Origin: Winogradskyella forsetii
Lineage (GTDB): Bacteria > Bacteroidota > Bacteroidia > Flavobacteriales > Flavobacteriaceae
DNA: 64,000 bases
Direction: 5' to 3'
Assembly: GCF_013394595.1 (NCBI RefSeq)
Contig: NZ_CP053348.1
Location: 3,444,501-3,508,500 of the forward strand
The position numbers and the translations under genes were made by a program. Positions 22,275-30,884 of the stretch are shown here, piece by piece (positions within the stretch are counted from its first letter, which is position 1; every line of letters starts with the position of its first letter). The notes beneath the pieces are model-generated. The model was given only the letters and a program-made list of their open reading frames with translations, was not told the origin of the DNA and searched no databases.

Positions 22275-24368
22275 ATGAATATGAAAAACGACATACTAAA
22301 AAAAGGATTTTCAAAACTCTGTACAGCAAAAGCAATGGCAGAACTTTACGAGGCAAATTTCAAACAAGTTTCAAAATACGTCCATGCCACCTCTCGCGGA
22401 CATGAAGCGATTCAAATTGCTTTGGGATTACAATTATTACCTCAAGATTATGCCTTTCCGTATTATAGAGATGATGCCATGTTGTTAGCCTTCGGTTTAG
22501 AGCCTTATGATTTAATGCTGCAATTATTGGCTAAAAAAGAGGATCCATTTTCTGGTGGAAGAACCTACTATTCGCATCCAAGTTTAAAGGACGATGATAA
22601 ACCAAAAATTCCACATCAATCCTCTGCGACTGGTATGCAAGCCATTCCTGCAACTGGAGTTGCTATGGGACTTCAATATTTAGAAAAACAAGGTTTAAAA
22701 AATTCAGTTACGAGTAATCACGTATCGGCTTCCTTCCCTTCGGGAAGGACTGAGGATGGGCTTGTAGTGTGTTCTCTAGGCGATGCCTCAGTAACCGAAG
22801 GCGAAATAGCCGAAGCCTTCCAAATGGCCGCCTTAAAACAAATGCCAATTTTGTATTTAGTACAAGATAACGGTTGGGATATTTCGGCAAACGAGGCAGA
22901 AACAAGAGCGCAAAATGCGTTTGAATATGCCCAAGGATTTCATGGATTGGAAGCTATTTCCATTGATGGTGCTAATTTCACCGAGAGTTACGACGCTTTA
23001 GAAAAAGTCATAAAAACAATACGAGAAGAACGACGACCGTTTTTAGTGCACGCTAAAGTGCCTTTGCTAAATCATCACACTTCTGGCGTACGCATGGAGT
23101 GGTATCGCGATGATTTAGATGACGCACGTTCTCGCGATCCCTATCCCGTTTTAAGACAACAACTATTGGATGCTGGTTTTTCAGAAAAGGAAGTTGAGTC
23201 CATAGAAGATTCCGCAAAATCAAAAGTACAATCCGATTTTGAAAAAGCATTAAAAGCAGAAGACCCAAAACCAGAAGATTTATTCACTAACGATTTCGCA
23301 CCAACACCGATTACGGAAGAAAAAGGAACACGAGCACCAGAAGGGGCAGAAAAAGTGGTGATGGTAGATTGCGCTTTATTCGCAGTCGAAGAACTCATGA
23401 AAAAACATAAAGAATGTCTGCTCTACGGACAGGATGTCGGCGGACGATTAGGCGGCGTTTTTAGGGAAGCGGCAACTTTAGCCCAAAAATTTGGAGACGA
23501 TCGAGTTTTTAATACACCAATTCAAGAAGCTTTTATTGTTGGTTCAACGGTTGGCATGTCTGCAGTTGGGCTAAAGCCCATTGTTGAAGTTCAGTTTGCT
23601 GATTATATTTGGCCTGGACTGAATCAACTGTTCACAGAAGTGAGTCGCAGTTGTTATCTATCGAATGGAAAATGGCCAGTAAGTATGATCCTGAGAGTTC
23701 CAATTGGTGCTTATGGAAGTGGCGGCCCTTATCATTCCTCTTCTGTGGAAAGTATAGTCACAAATATAAGAGGAATAAAGATTGCCTATCCAAGTAATGG
23801 AGCGGATTTAAAAGGCTTGATGAAAGCAGCTTATTATGATCCAAACCCAGTAGTTATTTTAGAGCATAAAGGTTTGTATTGGTCTAAGGTGCCAGGTACT
23901 AAAGGAGCAACTTCTATTGAGCCCGCTGAAGATTACATCTTACCTTTTGGAAAGGCTTGGGTACTACAAGAAATTTGGAAACAAGATAATGTAGAAACCC
24001 TAACCATTGTCACCTACGGAATGGGAGTTCATTGGGCATATAATGCTTCGGGCGAATTGAATATGAGAGATCAAATTGAAATCATTGATTTGCGCACCTT
24101 ATTTCCATTAGACGAAGACACAATCATGAAATCAGTTAAAAAAACCGGTAAATGTTTAGTGGTTACCGAAGAACCTTCGAATAATAGTTTTGCAAGGGCT
24201 TTGGCAGGGAAAATTCAAGAGGAATGTTTCAAATATTTAGATGCACCAGTAATGACCATTGGAAGTGAGAATATGCCAGCCATTCCGTTGAACTCTACCT
24301 TAGAAGAGACTATGATTCCTTCCACAGAAAAAGTAAAAGCTAAGATTGAAAGGTTATTGAATTATTAG
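22275..24368 (+). CDS. Fused alpha-beta 2-oxoacid dehydrogenase E1
   Basis: 697 residues from ATG 22275. A TTG nine bases earlier lies inside a palindrome, and ATG 22281 is also possible. Residues 1-330 are the E1-alpha half with the thiamine diphosphate motif GDASVTEGEIAEAFQMAALK ... QDN (from about 169). Residues about 360-697 are the E1-beta half (LLYGQDVGGRLGGVFREA, VEVQFADYIWPG, GPYHSSSVE). It decarboxylates a 2-oxoacid and loads the acyl group on E2. Residues about 152-163 (FPSGRTEDG) come from a palindromic repeat at 22731-22749. A branched-chain substrate is the family default; phenylpyruvate is an inference from context. Confidence 0.9.
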   Translation: MNMKNDILKKGFSKLCTAKAMAELYEANFKQVSKYVHATSRGHEAIQIALGLQLLPQDYAFPYYRDDAMLLAFGLEPYDLMLQLLAKKEDPFSGGRTYYSHPSLKDDDKPKIPHQSSATGMQAIPATGVAMGLQYLEKQGLKNSVTSNHVSASFPSGRTEDGLVVCSLGDASVTEGEIAEAFQMAALKQMPILYLVQDNGWDISANEAETRAQNAFEYAQGFHGLEAISIDGANFTESYDALEKVIKTIREERRPFLVHAKVPLLNHHTSGVRMEWYRDDLDDARSRDPYPVLRQQLLDAGFSEKEVESIEDSAKSKVQSDFEKALKAEDPKPEDLFTNDFAPTPITEEKGTRAPEGAEKVVMVDCALFAVEELMKKHKECLLYGQDVGGRLGGVFREAATLAQKFGDDRVFNTPIQEAFIVGSTVGMSAVGLKPIVEVQFADYIWPGLNQLFTEVSRSCYLSNGKWPVSMILRVPIGAYGSGGPYHSSSVESIVTNIRGIKIAYPSNGADLKGLMKAAYYDPNPVVILEHKGLYWSKVPGTKGATSIEPAEDYILPFGKAWVLQEIWKQDNVETLTIVTYGMGVHWAYNASGELNMRDQIEIIDLRTLFPLDEDTIMKSVKKTGKCLVVTEEPSNNSFARALAGKIQEECFKYLDAPVMTIGSENMPAIPLNSTLEETMIPSTEKVKAKIERLLNY
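22731..22749 (+). repeat. Palindromic repeat inside the E1 gene
   Basis: TCCTTCCCTTCGGGAAGGA: 8-bp perfect arms around TTC, followed by CTGAGGATGGG. It resembles flavobacterial intergenic repeats and is read in frame just before the ThDP motif. Confidence 0.65.
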
Positions 24369-24426
24369 ATTATGATGTGTTAAAAGGTTCGATATTTTTA
24401 GAATCTTCTAAATTCCGATAAAACAT

Positions 24427-24463
24427 AAAAAAGCCTTAATCCATAAACAGATTAAGGCTTTTA
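24427..24463. terminator. Bidirectional intrinsic terminator
   Basis: A stem AAAAGCCTTAATC / GATTAAGGCTTTT around an 8-base loop, with A- and T-runs on both sides. It lies between the converging E1 gene and the beta-barrel gene and serves both. Confidence 0.85.
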
Positions 24464-24483
24464 ACACTCAAAAATTGATTGAT

Positions 24484-25593
24484 TTAGTCCATATCAAAAC
24501 GCAATCCGACTGATATATTATTTTGGTCAACAACTTGATTTTTAAACAAAGGATTGAGATCATATTTTACATATAAGGCTACATCTCCTAAAGCCACATA
24601 ACCGCTTAGTCCATAAACAAATTCACTAACTTCAAATTGATCGCGTTGTTTGTCCTTTTCGCGCTCTCCATCGTCCTTGTATTTTATTTTTTGCATGTTA
24701 CCTAGATTCAATCCTGCATATCCGCCTAAACCTACTTTTAATTGCTTAACCGTTGAATACCTAAAGTAATCTTCTTTTTCGATTTTTTTGGAAGGCCCGA
24801 ATTCTAAGTGCATTGGAATGACAAGGTTTGTCGTTCTAAACTTTACCTTATCTGCATCTATTGGGTATTCCTGTAAAGATATATCGCCATTTGTATTGAC
24901 TAAATAGTTGTTATCCTTAATCTTTAATTTATTCCATTGAAAAGAGAAACCGTATTTTAATCTCCAAAAGTTGGTGTTTTCAAAAATTCTTGTTTTCCAA
25001 GCGTAACCAAGTTCCAGAAATCCTGAGCCTCCCAATTTGTATGGCGAATCTTCTAAATCTTGTCCCTCAATAAGCGCATTGTTAAGTCCGAAAGCAAAAA
25101 CAATATCAGTAGTGGTACGTCGGTCGTATTTTCTAGGTTTATCTTTTGATTTTTTACCCAAATAGATGAGGCTCTCATTTTTCTCATCGTCACCACCTCC
25201 TATTCTGAAAATAAAAAGATCATCTTCTGAATCATAGTCTCCATATGGATAATCGCCATAACCATTGCGTTGCAATAAAGCTATTTTCTTATCTATGATT
25301 TCTGTTCGATTTTGAATATTAAGAACTGCGGTTTGTGCTTCTTCCTTTTTTAAATTTTCAGCTTCCTCAGCTGTAATTTCCTTAGCGTCTAAACGCTCAT
25401 TGATTTTTTCAATTTTAAGTTTTAAGAGCGCTTTTTCATTGTCTTCAATTTTAGCTCTTTCTTTTTCCAAAAGACTGATTTTAGAATTTACTTTTTCTTT
25501 TTGAAGAGAATCTTGTGCTTTAGTTTGCGCTTGAAGATTAGAAAATGTTATGCTTATTATTAAGCATGCTAATAGTTTTGTAATTGTGTTCAT
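24484..25593 (-). CDS. Outer-membrane beta-barrel protein with coiled-coil N terminus
   Basis: 369 residues. A signal peptide (to about residue 22, ..NLQAQ) is followed by a strongly charged heptad-rich helix (about 25-110, LLEKERAKIEDNEKALLKLKIEKINERL), then a porin-like C-terminal half of alternating strands ending in the aromatic-type terminal strand NISVGLRFDMD. This is the pattern of Bacteroidetes small outer-membrane barrels. It is the third gene after a sigma factor and an anti-sigma-like membrane protein, all on the minus strand, so it may be their target or sensor. Specific function unknown. Confidence 0.75.
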   Translation of the reverse strand: MNTITKLLACLIISITFSNLQAQTKAQDSLQKEKVNSKISLLEKERAKIEDNEKALLKLKIEKINERLDAKEITAEEAENLKKEEAQTAVLNIQNRTEIIDKKIALLQRNGYGDYPYGDYDSEDDLFIFRIGGGDDEKNESLIYLGKKSKDKPRKYDRRTTTDIVFAFGLNNALIEGQDLEDSPYKLGGSGFLELGYAWKTRIFENTNFWRLKYGFSFQWNKLKIKDNNYLVNTNGDISLQEYPIDADKVKFRTTNLVIPMHLEFGPSKKIEKEDYFRYSTVKQLKVGLGGYAGLNLGNMQKIKYKDDGEREKDKQRDQFEVSEFVYGLSGYVALGDVALYVKYDLNPLFKNQVVDQNNISVGLRFDMD

Positions 25594-25657
25594 GACTGTT
25601 CGTTTTTTGATTAATGATGATTTGATTTTGATGATATTATTTTAATGTATTGTCTAT

Positions 25658-26443
25658 TTAATTATTGCGATCCGCAACTGCTGTTTTTACGGTTTTATAA
25701 CTTTCTTTTAAAGCTTCGAAAACTTTAGTTCTAAAGGATTGTCCCATTTCGTCTTCAACACTCATTAATAAGGCGTCAGCATCTGTTAACTTAATTGTTT
25801 CTTTTTTTAAATTTTCCTTAAACAATTCTTTGCTCGCAATTTTTAATAAGGAATCTATTTCTCGGTCGGTAACGGAACTATTTTCTGATTTTAAGGTTTT
25901 CATGGCTTGCACAATAGCATTATTTAAAATAGTGTCATCGATTTCGGATCGCGATTCATTATTAACAATTGGGTCAATGACAACTGGCGTCTTACTTTCT
26001 TGCGTTTCTTCAATTTCAGCTAGTTGGTGTTTTGGTTCATGATTTTTAATTCTATCGCTTTTAAAATCAATGATATCTGATTCCTTAAGTGTTGGCAAAA
26101 TTTCTTCCTTCTCCTCTACTTTATTTTCTCCGTTGGCGAATTCAATGGATTCTTTTTGGTCCGGTTGTATCGTTTCTTTATTTATTGGTTCATTTATTAG
26201 GTTCTCTTCTACTGTTTGAGGCCTTAATTCCTCAGAATCATTAGTGTTAAAAAACTGAATTGATACCGCCATCATAATCAATAATCCAGCCGCTATACTC
26301 AACCACCAAAAGATGGGTTTTTTTGATTTTTTTTCATCTTCATCCAATCTTTCAGATAGTTTAGACCAACTTTCCGATGTTGGAGACAAGGTTCGTTTTT
26401 CGAGCTTATCTTTTATATTTTCTTCAAATTTAATTGGAGCCAT
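25658..26443 (-). CDS. Single-pass membrane protein, anti-sigma-factor-like
   Basis: 261 residues. A cytoplasmic N terminus (MAPIKFEENIKDKLEKRTLSPTSESWSKLSERLDED, a pattern common to Bacteroidetes anti-sigma-like proteins) is followed by one transmembrane helix (about 44-63, IFWWLSIAAGLLIMMAVSIQFF) and a long, Glu/Asn/Lys-rich, apparently disordered periplasmic part. Its start overlaps the end of the sigma factor gene by 14 bases, so the two are translationally coupled. Anti-sigma function is inferred from this coupling and topology; no zinc-binding HxxxCxxC motif is present. Confidence 0.7.
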   Translation of the reverse strand: MAPIKFEENIKDKLEKRTLSPTSESWSKLSERLDEDEKKSKKPIFWWLSIAAGLLIMMAVSIQFFNTNDSEELRPQTVEENLINEPINKETIQPDQKESIEFANGENKVEEKEEILPTLKESDIIDFKSDRIKNHEPKHQLAEIEETQESKTPVVIDPIVNNESRSEIDDTILNNAIVQAMKTLKSENSSVTDREIDSLLKIASKELFKENLKKETIKLTDADALLMSVEDEMGQSFRTKVFEALKESYKTVKTAVADRNN

Positions 26444-27020
26444 AACTGTTGTTATTTAATTCTTTTATTTTGTTTTGAAGCATTTGTCGTGCTTTGAATA
26501 ATTGGGATTTTGAGGTGCCTTCAGAAATCTTTAATAATTCGGCAATTTCTTGATGCTTATAACCTTCTATCGCATACATTACAAAAACCATTCGGTATCC
26601 TTCTGGTAAACTATCGATGAGCAATTGTATTTCTGCCACTTCCATATTTGAATTGATGTTGTTAGATGTCCCGACGCTTCGCGAGTGATCTAAATAGTCG
26701 TCTTCAACCGTAAATTCAATTTTCTTTTGTTGTCTTAAATAGGAAATAGATTCACGGACCATTATTCGTCTTACCCAACCTTCAAAACTCCCTTCATTTT
26801 TAAATGATTTCAAATATTTAAATACTTTGAAAAAACCATTCAACATTACTTCTTCCGCCTGATGAACATCCTTCACGTAATATCTACAAACGCTCAGCAT
26901 TTTTGGTGCATGCAACTCATACAATACATGTTGCGCTTCACGATTTTGTTTCGCAGCACTCTTTATGAGTTTGGTTTCGTTCCGATAGCTATCGGAATTA
27001 TGAAGTTGAATAACTTTCAT
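26430..27020 (-). CDS. ECF-type RNA polymerase sigma factor
   Basis: 196 residues from ATG 27020 (MKVIQLHN); a longer frame to 27107 adds 29 residues unlike sigma factors. Region 2 (about 30-95): QHVLYELHAPKMLSVCRYYVKDVHQAEEVMLNGFFKVFKYL and the SFEGWVRRIMVRESISYLRQ helix. Region 4 (about 135-185): LLIDSLPEGYRMVFVMYAIEGYKHQEIAELLKISEGTSKSQLFKAR. Residues about 8-14 (NSDSYRN) come from the palindrome TTCCGATAGCTATCGGAA, which looks like an inserted dispersed repeat. It heads a set with the anti-sigma-like and beta-barrel genes. Confidence 0.9.
   Translation of the reverse strand: MKVIQLHNSDSYRNETKLIKSAAKQNREAQHVLYELHAPKMLSVCRYYVKDVHQAEEVMLNGFFKVFKYLKSFKNEGSFEGWVRRIMVRESISYLRQQKKIEFTVEDDYLDHSRSVGTSNNINSNMEVAEIQLLIDSLPEGYRMVFVMYAIEGYKHQEIAELLKISEGTSKSQLFKARQMLQNKIKELNNNSYGSN
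26980..26997. repeat. Palindromic repeat inside the sigma factor gene
   Basis: TTCCGATAGCTATCGGAA is a perfect 18-bp palindrome in frame near the N terminus. From memory, this type is a common intergenic palindrome in Flavobacteriaceae. Confidence 0.65.
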
Positions 27021-27154
27021 TGCTAATTTTAAATTCTGAACGTTCTCAAAAGGCTTTCTATTTATAAAGACGCAATTTTGCGGCCAAGGGTTGCTTGGTA
27101 ATTTCAAAAAAATGATAAAAATTTTTAATTATCTGAATAACAGTATTTTAAAAA

Positions 27155-28132
27155 TTATTTTTTTCGGTCAATAACATAATCTACCATAAGCTGAAGTGAT
27201 GCTTTGTATGGCGTTTCTGGGTATTTTGCTAAAATAGTGAGGGCTTCTTCTTGAAATGCTTTCATTTTAGAAACGGCATAATCCAAGCCTCCATTAGCTT
27301 TTACAAAAGTGATAACTTCCTTAACTCTATTTTTGTCCTTATTGTGATTTTTAACTGAATTGATTAACCAAGACTTTTCTTTTTTGCTACAATTATTCAA
27401 TACATATATTAAAGGTAAGGTCATTTTTTGCTCCTTGATATCAATACCTGTTGGTTTGCCAATGGCTTCTTGTCCATAATCGAACAAATCATCTTTAATC
27501 TGAAAGGCCATACCAATTAACTCACCAAACTTTCGCATAGTCTCTACTTCGGGAGAATTTGGTTTAACGGAAGCCGCACCCAAACTGCAACAAGCAGCAA
27601 TTAAAGTGGCTGTTTTTTGCCTAATGATGTCGTAATAAACGGCTTCTGTAATATCAAGTTGTCTGGCTTTTTCAATTTGTAGTAATTCGCCTTCGCTCAT
27701 TTCCCTTACAGCAACTGAGATAATCTTGAGTAAATCGAAATCATTGTTATCTATAGACAATAACAATCCTTTAGATAATAAGTAGTCACCAATAAGTACA
27801 GCAATCTTATTTTTCCAAAGTGCATTAATAGAGAAAAAACCACGTCTACGATTACTATCATCCACAACATCATCATGGACCAAGGTGGCGGTATGAATTA
27901 ACTCTATAACCGAAGCGCCACGATACGTACGCTCTCTTACCTCGCCATTATTCATCATTTTAGCGACTAGAAAAACGAACATTGGTCGCATTTGTTTGCC
28001 TTTACGATTTACAATATAATGTGTAATCCGATTAAGTAGTGCGACCTTGCTAGCCATAGAGAGTTGAAACTTTTGCTCGAAGAGTTCCATTTCATAAGCT
28101 ATAGGTTGTTTTATTTGCTCGGTTATTTTCAT
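27155..28132 (-). CDS. Polyprenyl (trans-prenyl) diphosphate synthase
   Basis: 325 residues. Makes the long isoprenoid tail of menaquinone from isopentenyl diphosphate. Both Asp-rich motifs are present: DDVVDD at residues 87-92, followed by NRRRG, and DDLFD at 214-218. Further signatures are GKQMRPMFVFL near the N terminus, GDYLLSKG, and GKPTGIDIKEQKMTLPLIYVL. The length fits octaprenyl/heptaprenyl synthases rather than FPP or GGPP synthases, but chain length cannot be read reliably. Confidence 0.9.
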   Translation of the reverse strand: MKITEQIKQPIAYEMELFEQKFQLSMASKVALLNRITHYIVNRKGKQMRPMFVFLVAKMMNNGEVRERTYRGASVIELIHTATLVHDDVVDDSNRRRGFFSINALWKNKIAVLIGDYLLSKGLLLSIDNNDFDLLKIISVAVREMSEGELLQIEKARQLDITEAVYYDIIRQKTATLIAACCSLGAASVKPNSPEVETMRKFGELIGMAFQIKDDLFDYGQEAIGKPTGIDIKEQKMTLPLIYVLNNCSKKEKSWLINSVKNHNKDKNRVKEVITFVKANGGLDYAVSKMKAFQEEALTILAKYPETPYKASLQLMVDYVIDRKK

Positions 28133-28158
28133 TTAAATATTAACGATGACTTATTTTG

Positions 28159-28166
28159 CAAAACTA
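28159..28166 (-). promoter_or_regulatory. -7 box of the polyprenyl synthase gene
   Basis: Minus-strand TAGTTTTG fits TAnnTTTG exactly, 27 bases before ATG 28132. No clear -33 TTG is seen at the right distance. Confidence 0.5.
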
Positions 28167-28274
28167 CAAATAATGCTTGTTGATTATTACGAAAAATTGA
28201 ATAATACAATTTTAACATGGTGTACTTAATATTATTTGTAACTTTATACAATTAATTTTTAAAACTAAAAACAC

Positions 28275-29735
28275 ATGAAAAAAATTACTTTATTATTTTC
28301 CTTATTATTAATTTCTACTCTAACGTTTGGACAAGTCGTTTTAACTGAAGATTTTGAAGCAGGATTAACAGTCCCAACTGGCTGGACTAACAACGATATA
28401 CAAGGAGGTGGAGACGTTTGGGCATTTGCTACTGGCGGAGAAGCCATTGGTTTTAATTCACCAAATACAATCTATTATGTTAATGGTGAAATGGATGGAA
28501 ATTATGCAATTTTCGATAGCGACGGTTACGGTAATAATATGGTTGCTGAAAATGCAGCTCTTGAAAGTCCTGTTTTTGACTGTTCTGGGCTAACATCAGT
28601 AACATTATCATTTAATCACTTTTTTACTGCTGGCTTTGGAGGACAAGGTTTTGTTGAAGTATCGAGTGATGGTACTACTTGGAATCAGGTTGCTAACTAT
28701 GCTGGTACTGATGCAGGTAACGACAGTTCTTTTGGTCTTGAATCTATAGATGTCTCAGCAGAATTAGCTGGAATGACAACAGCACAAGTGCGTTTTAGAT
28801 GGTTAGGAGACTTTTCTTGGGGTTGGGCATTTGATAATGTATCTGTTTTTCAATGTACAGTCAGTGCGCCAGACGCGGTTGTTTCTGCAACTACTCCTGC
28901 AAATTCTGCTACAGATGTAGAAATTACCTATGGAGATCCATCTAATTTAGGTCCATTTGAATGGATACCTGCAGCAACTGGAGATACTGTAGATAGTTAC
29001 ACATTAAACCTGGGTGTAACACCTGCAGGTGGTGATATTGGGGAAATAACAGGATTTAGTAATGGAACTTCCGTAAATTATGGGTGGATGCCTAGTACAA
29101 CTTACTATTGGTCCATTGACGCTGTGAATTGCGCTGGTACTACACCAGGTCCTATTTGGAGCTTTACTACTTCTGCCTGCGCAGAAACGGCTGCACCTGC
29201 CGTAGCAACAACTCCTGGACCTACGAATGCTGCAACTGCCGTAGCTCTACAGGCACCTGACGCTTCGTTAGATTTTAGCTGGACGGCAAGCGACCCAGAT
29301 GATACATATATACTAAATCTTGGAACTACCGATCCACCAGGACAAGCATTTAATAATTTTGAAAATGGCGGAACCATAACTGGTTTAGCTCTAAGTGAAA
29401 CTTACTTTTGGAGAGTAGATGTTGTTAACTGTTTTGGTATTACCGAGGGAACTGTATGGAGCTTTACTACGGATGCCGTACTAGGTGTTGAGGAAAACAC
29501 GTTGAATACGTTTAGTGTGTATCCAAATCCTACTTCGAATATTTTAAATATCAAAGCCAATAACGCTATTGATAATGTCACAGTTTATAACTTACTAGGC
29601 CAAGACGTCGCTAGTTTCGCTAAAAATGAAATTACAGATTCATCAATTGATATGTCTGGACTATCTAAAGGACTTTATTTAGTTAAGATTACTTCTGGAG
29701 ATAAAACACAAACTCTTAGAGTTACAAAAGAGTAA
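28275..29735 (+). CDS. T9SS-sorted extracellular protein, choice-of-anchor J type
   Basis: 486 residues. Signal peptide 1-19 (..LTFGQ). A jelly-roll domain (about 20-195) has the choice-of-anchor J pattern: EDFEAG..PTGWTNND, LESPVFDCSGLTSVTLSFNHFF, and WGWAFDNVSV. Two fibronectin-type-III-like repeats follow (about 205-298 and 302-400); both end in the same GxxWSFTT strand after a TYYW/TYFW strand. The last 75 residues are a type IX secretion C-terminal domain (VYPNPTSNILNI ... GLYLVKI). The protein should be secreted through the outer membrane and anchored at the surface; the ligand is unknown. Confidence 0.9.
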   Translation: MKKITLLFSLLLISTLTFGQVVLTEDFEAGLTVPTGWTNNDIQGGGDVWAFATGGEAIGFNSPNTIYYVNGEMDGNYAIFDSDGYGNNMVAENAALESPVFDCSGLTSVTLSFNHFFTAGFGGQGFVEVSSDGTTWNQVANYAGTDAGNDSSFGLESIDVSAELAGMTTAQVRFRWLGDFSWGWAFDNVSVFQCTVSAPDAVVSATTPANSATDVEITYGDPSNLGPFEWIPAATGDTVDSYTLNLGVTPAGGDIGEITGFSNGTSVNYGWMPSTTYYWSIDAVNCAGTTPGPIWSFTTSACAETAAPAVATTPGPTNAATAVALQAPDASLDFSWTASDPDDTYILNLGTTDPPGQAFNNFENGGTITGLALSETYFWRVDVVNCFGITEGTVWSFTTDAVLGVEENTLNTFSVYPNPTSNILNIKANNAIDNVTVYNLLGQDVASFAKNEITDSSIDMSGLSKGLYLVKITSGDKTQTLRVTKE

Positions 29736-29761
29736 TTTCTTAATTCATATACATTTAAAAG

Positions 29762-29789
29762 AAAAAAGCGGCAACTGCCGCTTTTTTTT
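29762..29789. terminator. Bidirectional intrinsic terminator
   Basis: The GC stem GCGGC-AACT-GCCGC (29768-29781) is flanked by A6 and T8. It lies between the converging T9SS protein gene and rlmN. Confidence 0.9.
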
Positions 29790-29814
29790 ATGTTTAAAAC
29801 TAAACTCACTTAAT

Positions 29815-30855
29815 TTAACTTTTATTCGCCAGCTGTCCGCAAGCAGCATCAATATCCTTACCTCTACTGCGTCTTACAGTGACCGTAATACTATTAGCCT
29901 CAAGGACATCAACATACATATCAATGGCTTTTGAATTGGCTTGTTGAAACTCGCCATCGTCAATAGGGTTGTATTCTATAAGATTCACTTTACTTGGTGC
30001 GAATTTGCAAAACTCCACTAAGGCTTCAACATCTTTTCGCTTATCATTGATTCCATCCCATACCACATATTCGTAAGTAATTCTGTTTTTTGTAGCTGCA
30101 TACCAGTATTGCAGCGCTTCCCTTAAATCATGCAATGGAAATGTTGCGTTAAATGGCATTATAGAGGTACGAATGTCATCTATGGCAGAATGTAAGGATA
30201 CTGCCAACTTAAACTTCACCTTATCATCAGCCATTTTCTTAATCATTTTCGGCACTCCAGATGTGGAGACCACAATACGCTTAGGCGACATACCCAATCC
30301 TTCTGGTGACGTAATCATATCTATGGCTTTGAGCACGTTATTGTAGTTCATCAACGGTTCGCCCATTCCCATAAATACAATATTACTTAAAGGCCTGTTA
30401 TGGTATAATCTGCTTTCATTATCTATGGCAACCACTTGATCGTAAATTTCATCTGGATTAAGATTTCGCATGCGTTTTAATTTTGCTGTGGCACAAAATC
30501 TGCAATCGAGACTACAACCTACCTGAGATGATACACAGGCTGTGGTTCTCGTTGCTGTTGGAATGAGGACTGATTCTACAATTAAATTATCATGCAGTCT
30601 CACTGCATTTTTTATGGTGCCATCAGCACTACGTTGCATTTGATCCACCTTAATATGGTTAATGACAAAGTTATCTTTAAGCATTTGCCTAGTTTCCAAC
30701 GATAGGTTAGTCATATCCTCAAAACTATGTGCCGATTTTTGCCACAACCACTCATAGACCTGATTACCTCTAAAGGCTTTGTCTCCTTGTTTTACGAAGA
30801 AATCCCTTAATTGCTCTTTGGTCAGTGCTCGTATGTCTTTCTTTTTGGTTTCCAT
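29815..30855 (-). CDS. rlmN: Dual-specificity RNA methyltransferase RlmN
   Basis: 346 residues from ATG 30855. A TTG three codons upstream belongs to the promoter -7 box, so it is not used. Radical-SAM enzyme that methylates C2 of A2503 in 23S rRNA and A37 of some tRNAs. The iron-sulfur cysteines are Cys114, Cys118 and Cys121 (CSLDCRFCATAKL). Also seen are SSQVGCS, NIVFMGMGEPLMN, the SAM-binding VSTSGVP, KLAVSLHS, and the second catalytic cysteine near the end (DIDAACGQL). The 5' region carries a tandem 8-bp repeat. Confidence 0.95.
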   Translation of the reverse strand: METKKKDIRALTKEQLRDFFVKQGDKAFRGNQVYEWLWQKSAHSFEDMTNLSLETRQMLKDNFVINHIKVDQMQRSADGTIKNAVRLHDNLIVESVLIPTATRTTACVSSQVGCSLDCRFCATAKLKRMRNLNPDEIYDQVVAIDNESRLYHNRPLSNIVFMGMGEPLMNYNNVLKAIDMITSPEGLGMSPKRIVVSTSGVPKMIKKMADDKVKFKLAVSLHSAIDDIRTSIMPFNATFPLHDLREALQYWYAATKNRITYEYVVWDGINDKRKDVEALVEFCKFAPSKVNLIEYNPIDDGEFQQANSKAIDMYVDVLEANSITVTVRRSRGKDIDAACGQLANKS

Positions 30856-30862
30856 CTTTTGC

Positions 30863-30870
30863 AAAAGTAG
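30863..30870 (-). promoter_or_regulatory. -7 box of rlmN
   Basis: Minus-strand TACTTTTG, a perfect TAnnTTTG, ends only 7 bases before ATG 30855, so the message would be leaderless or nearly so. The -33 position falls in or beside the 8-bp tandem repeat. Confidence 0.55.
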
Positions 30871-30884
30871 TGAAATGTTTGTGG

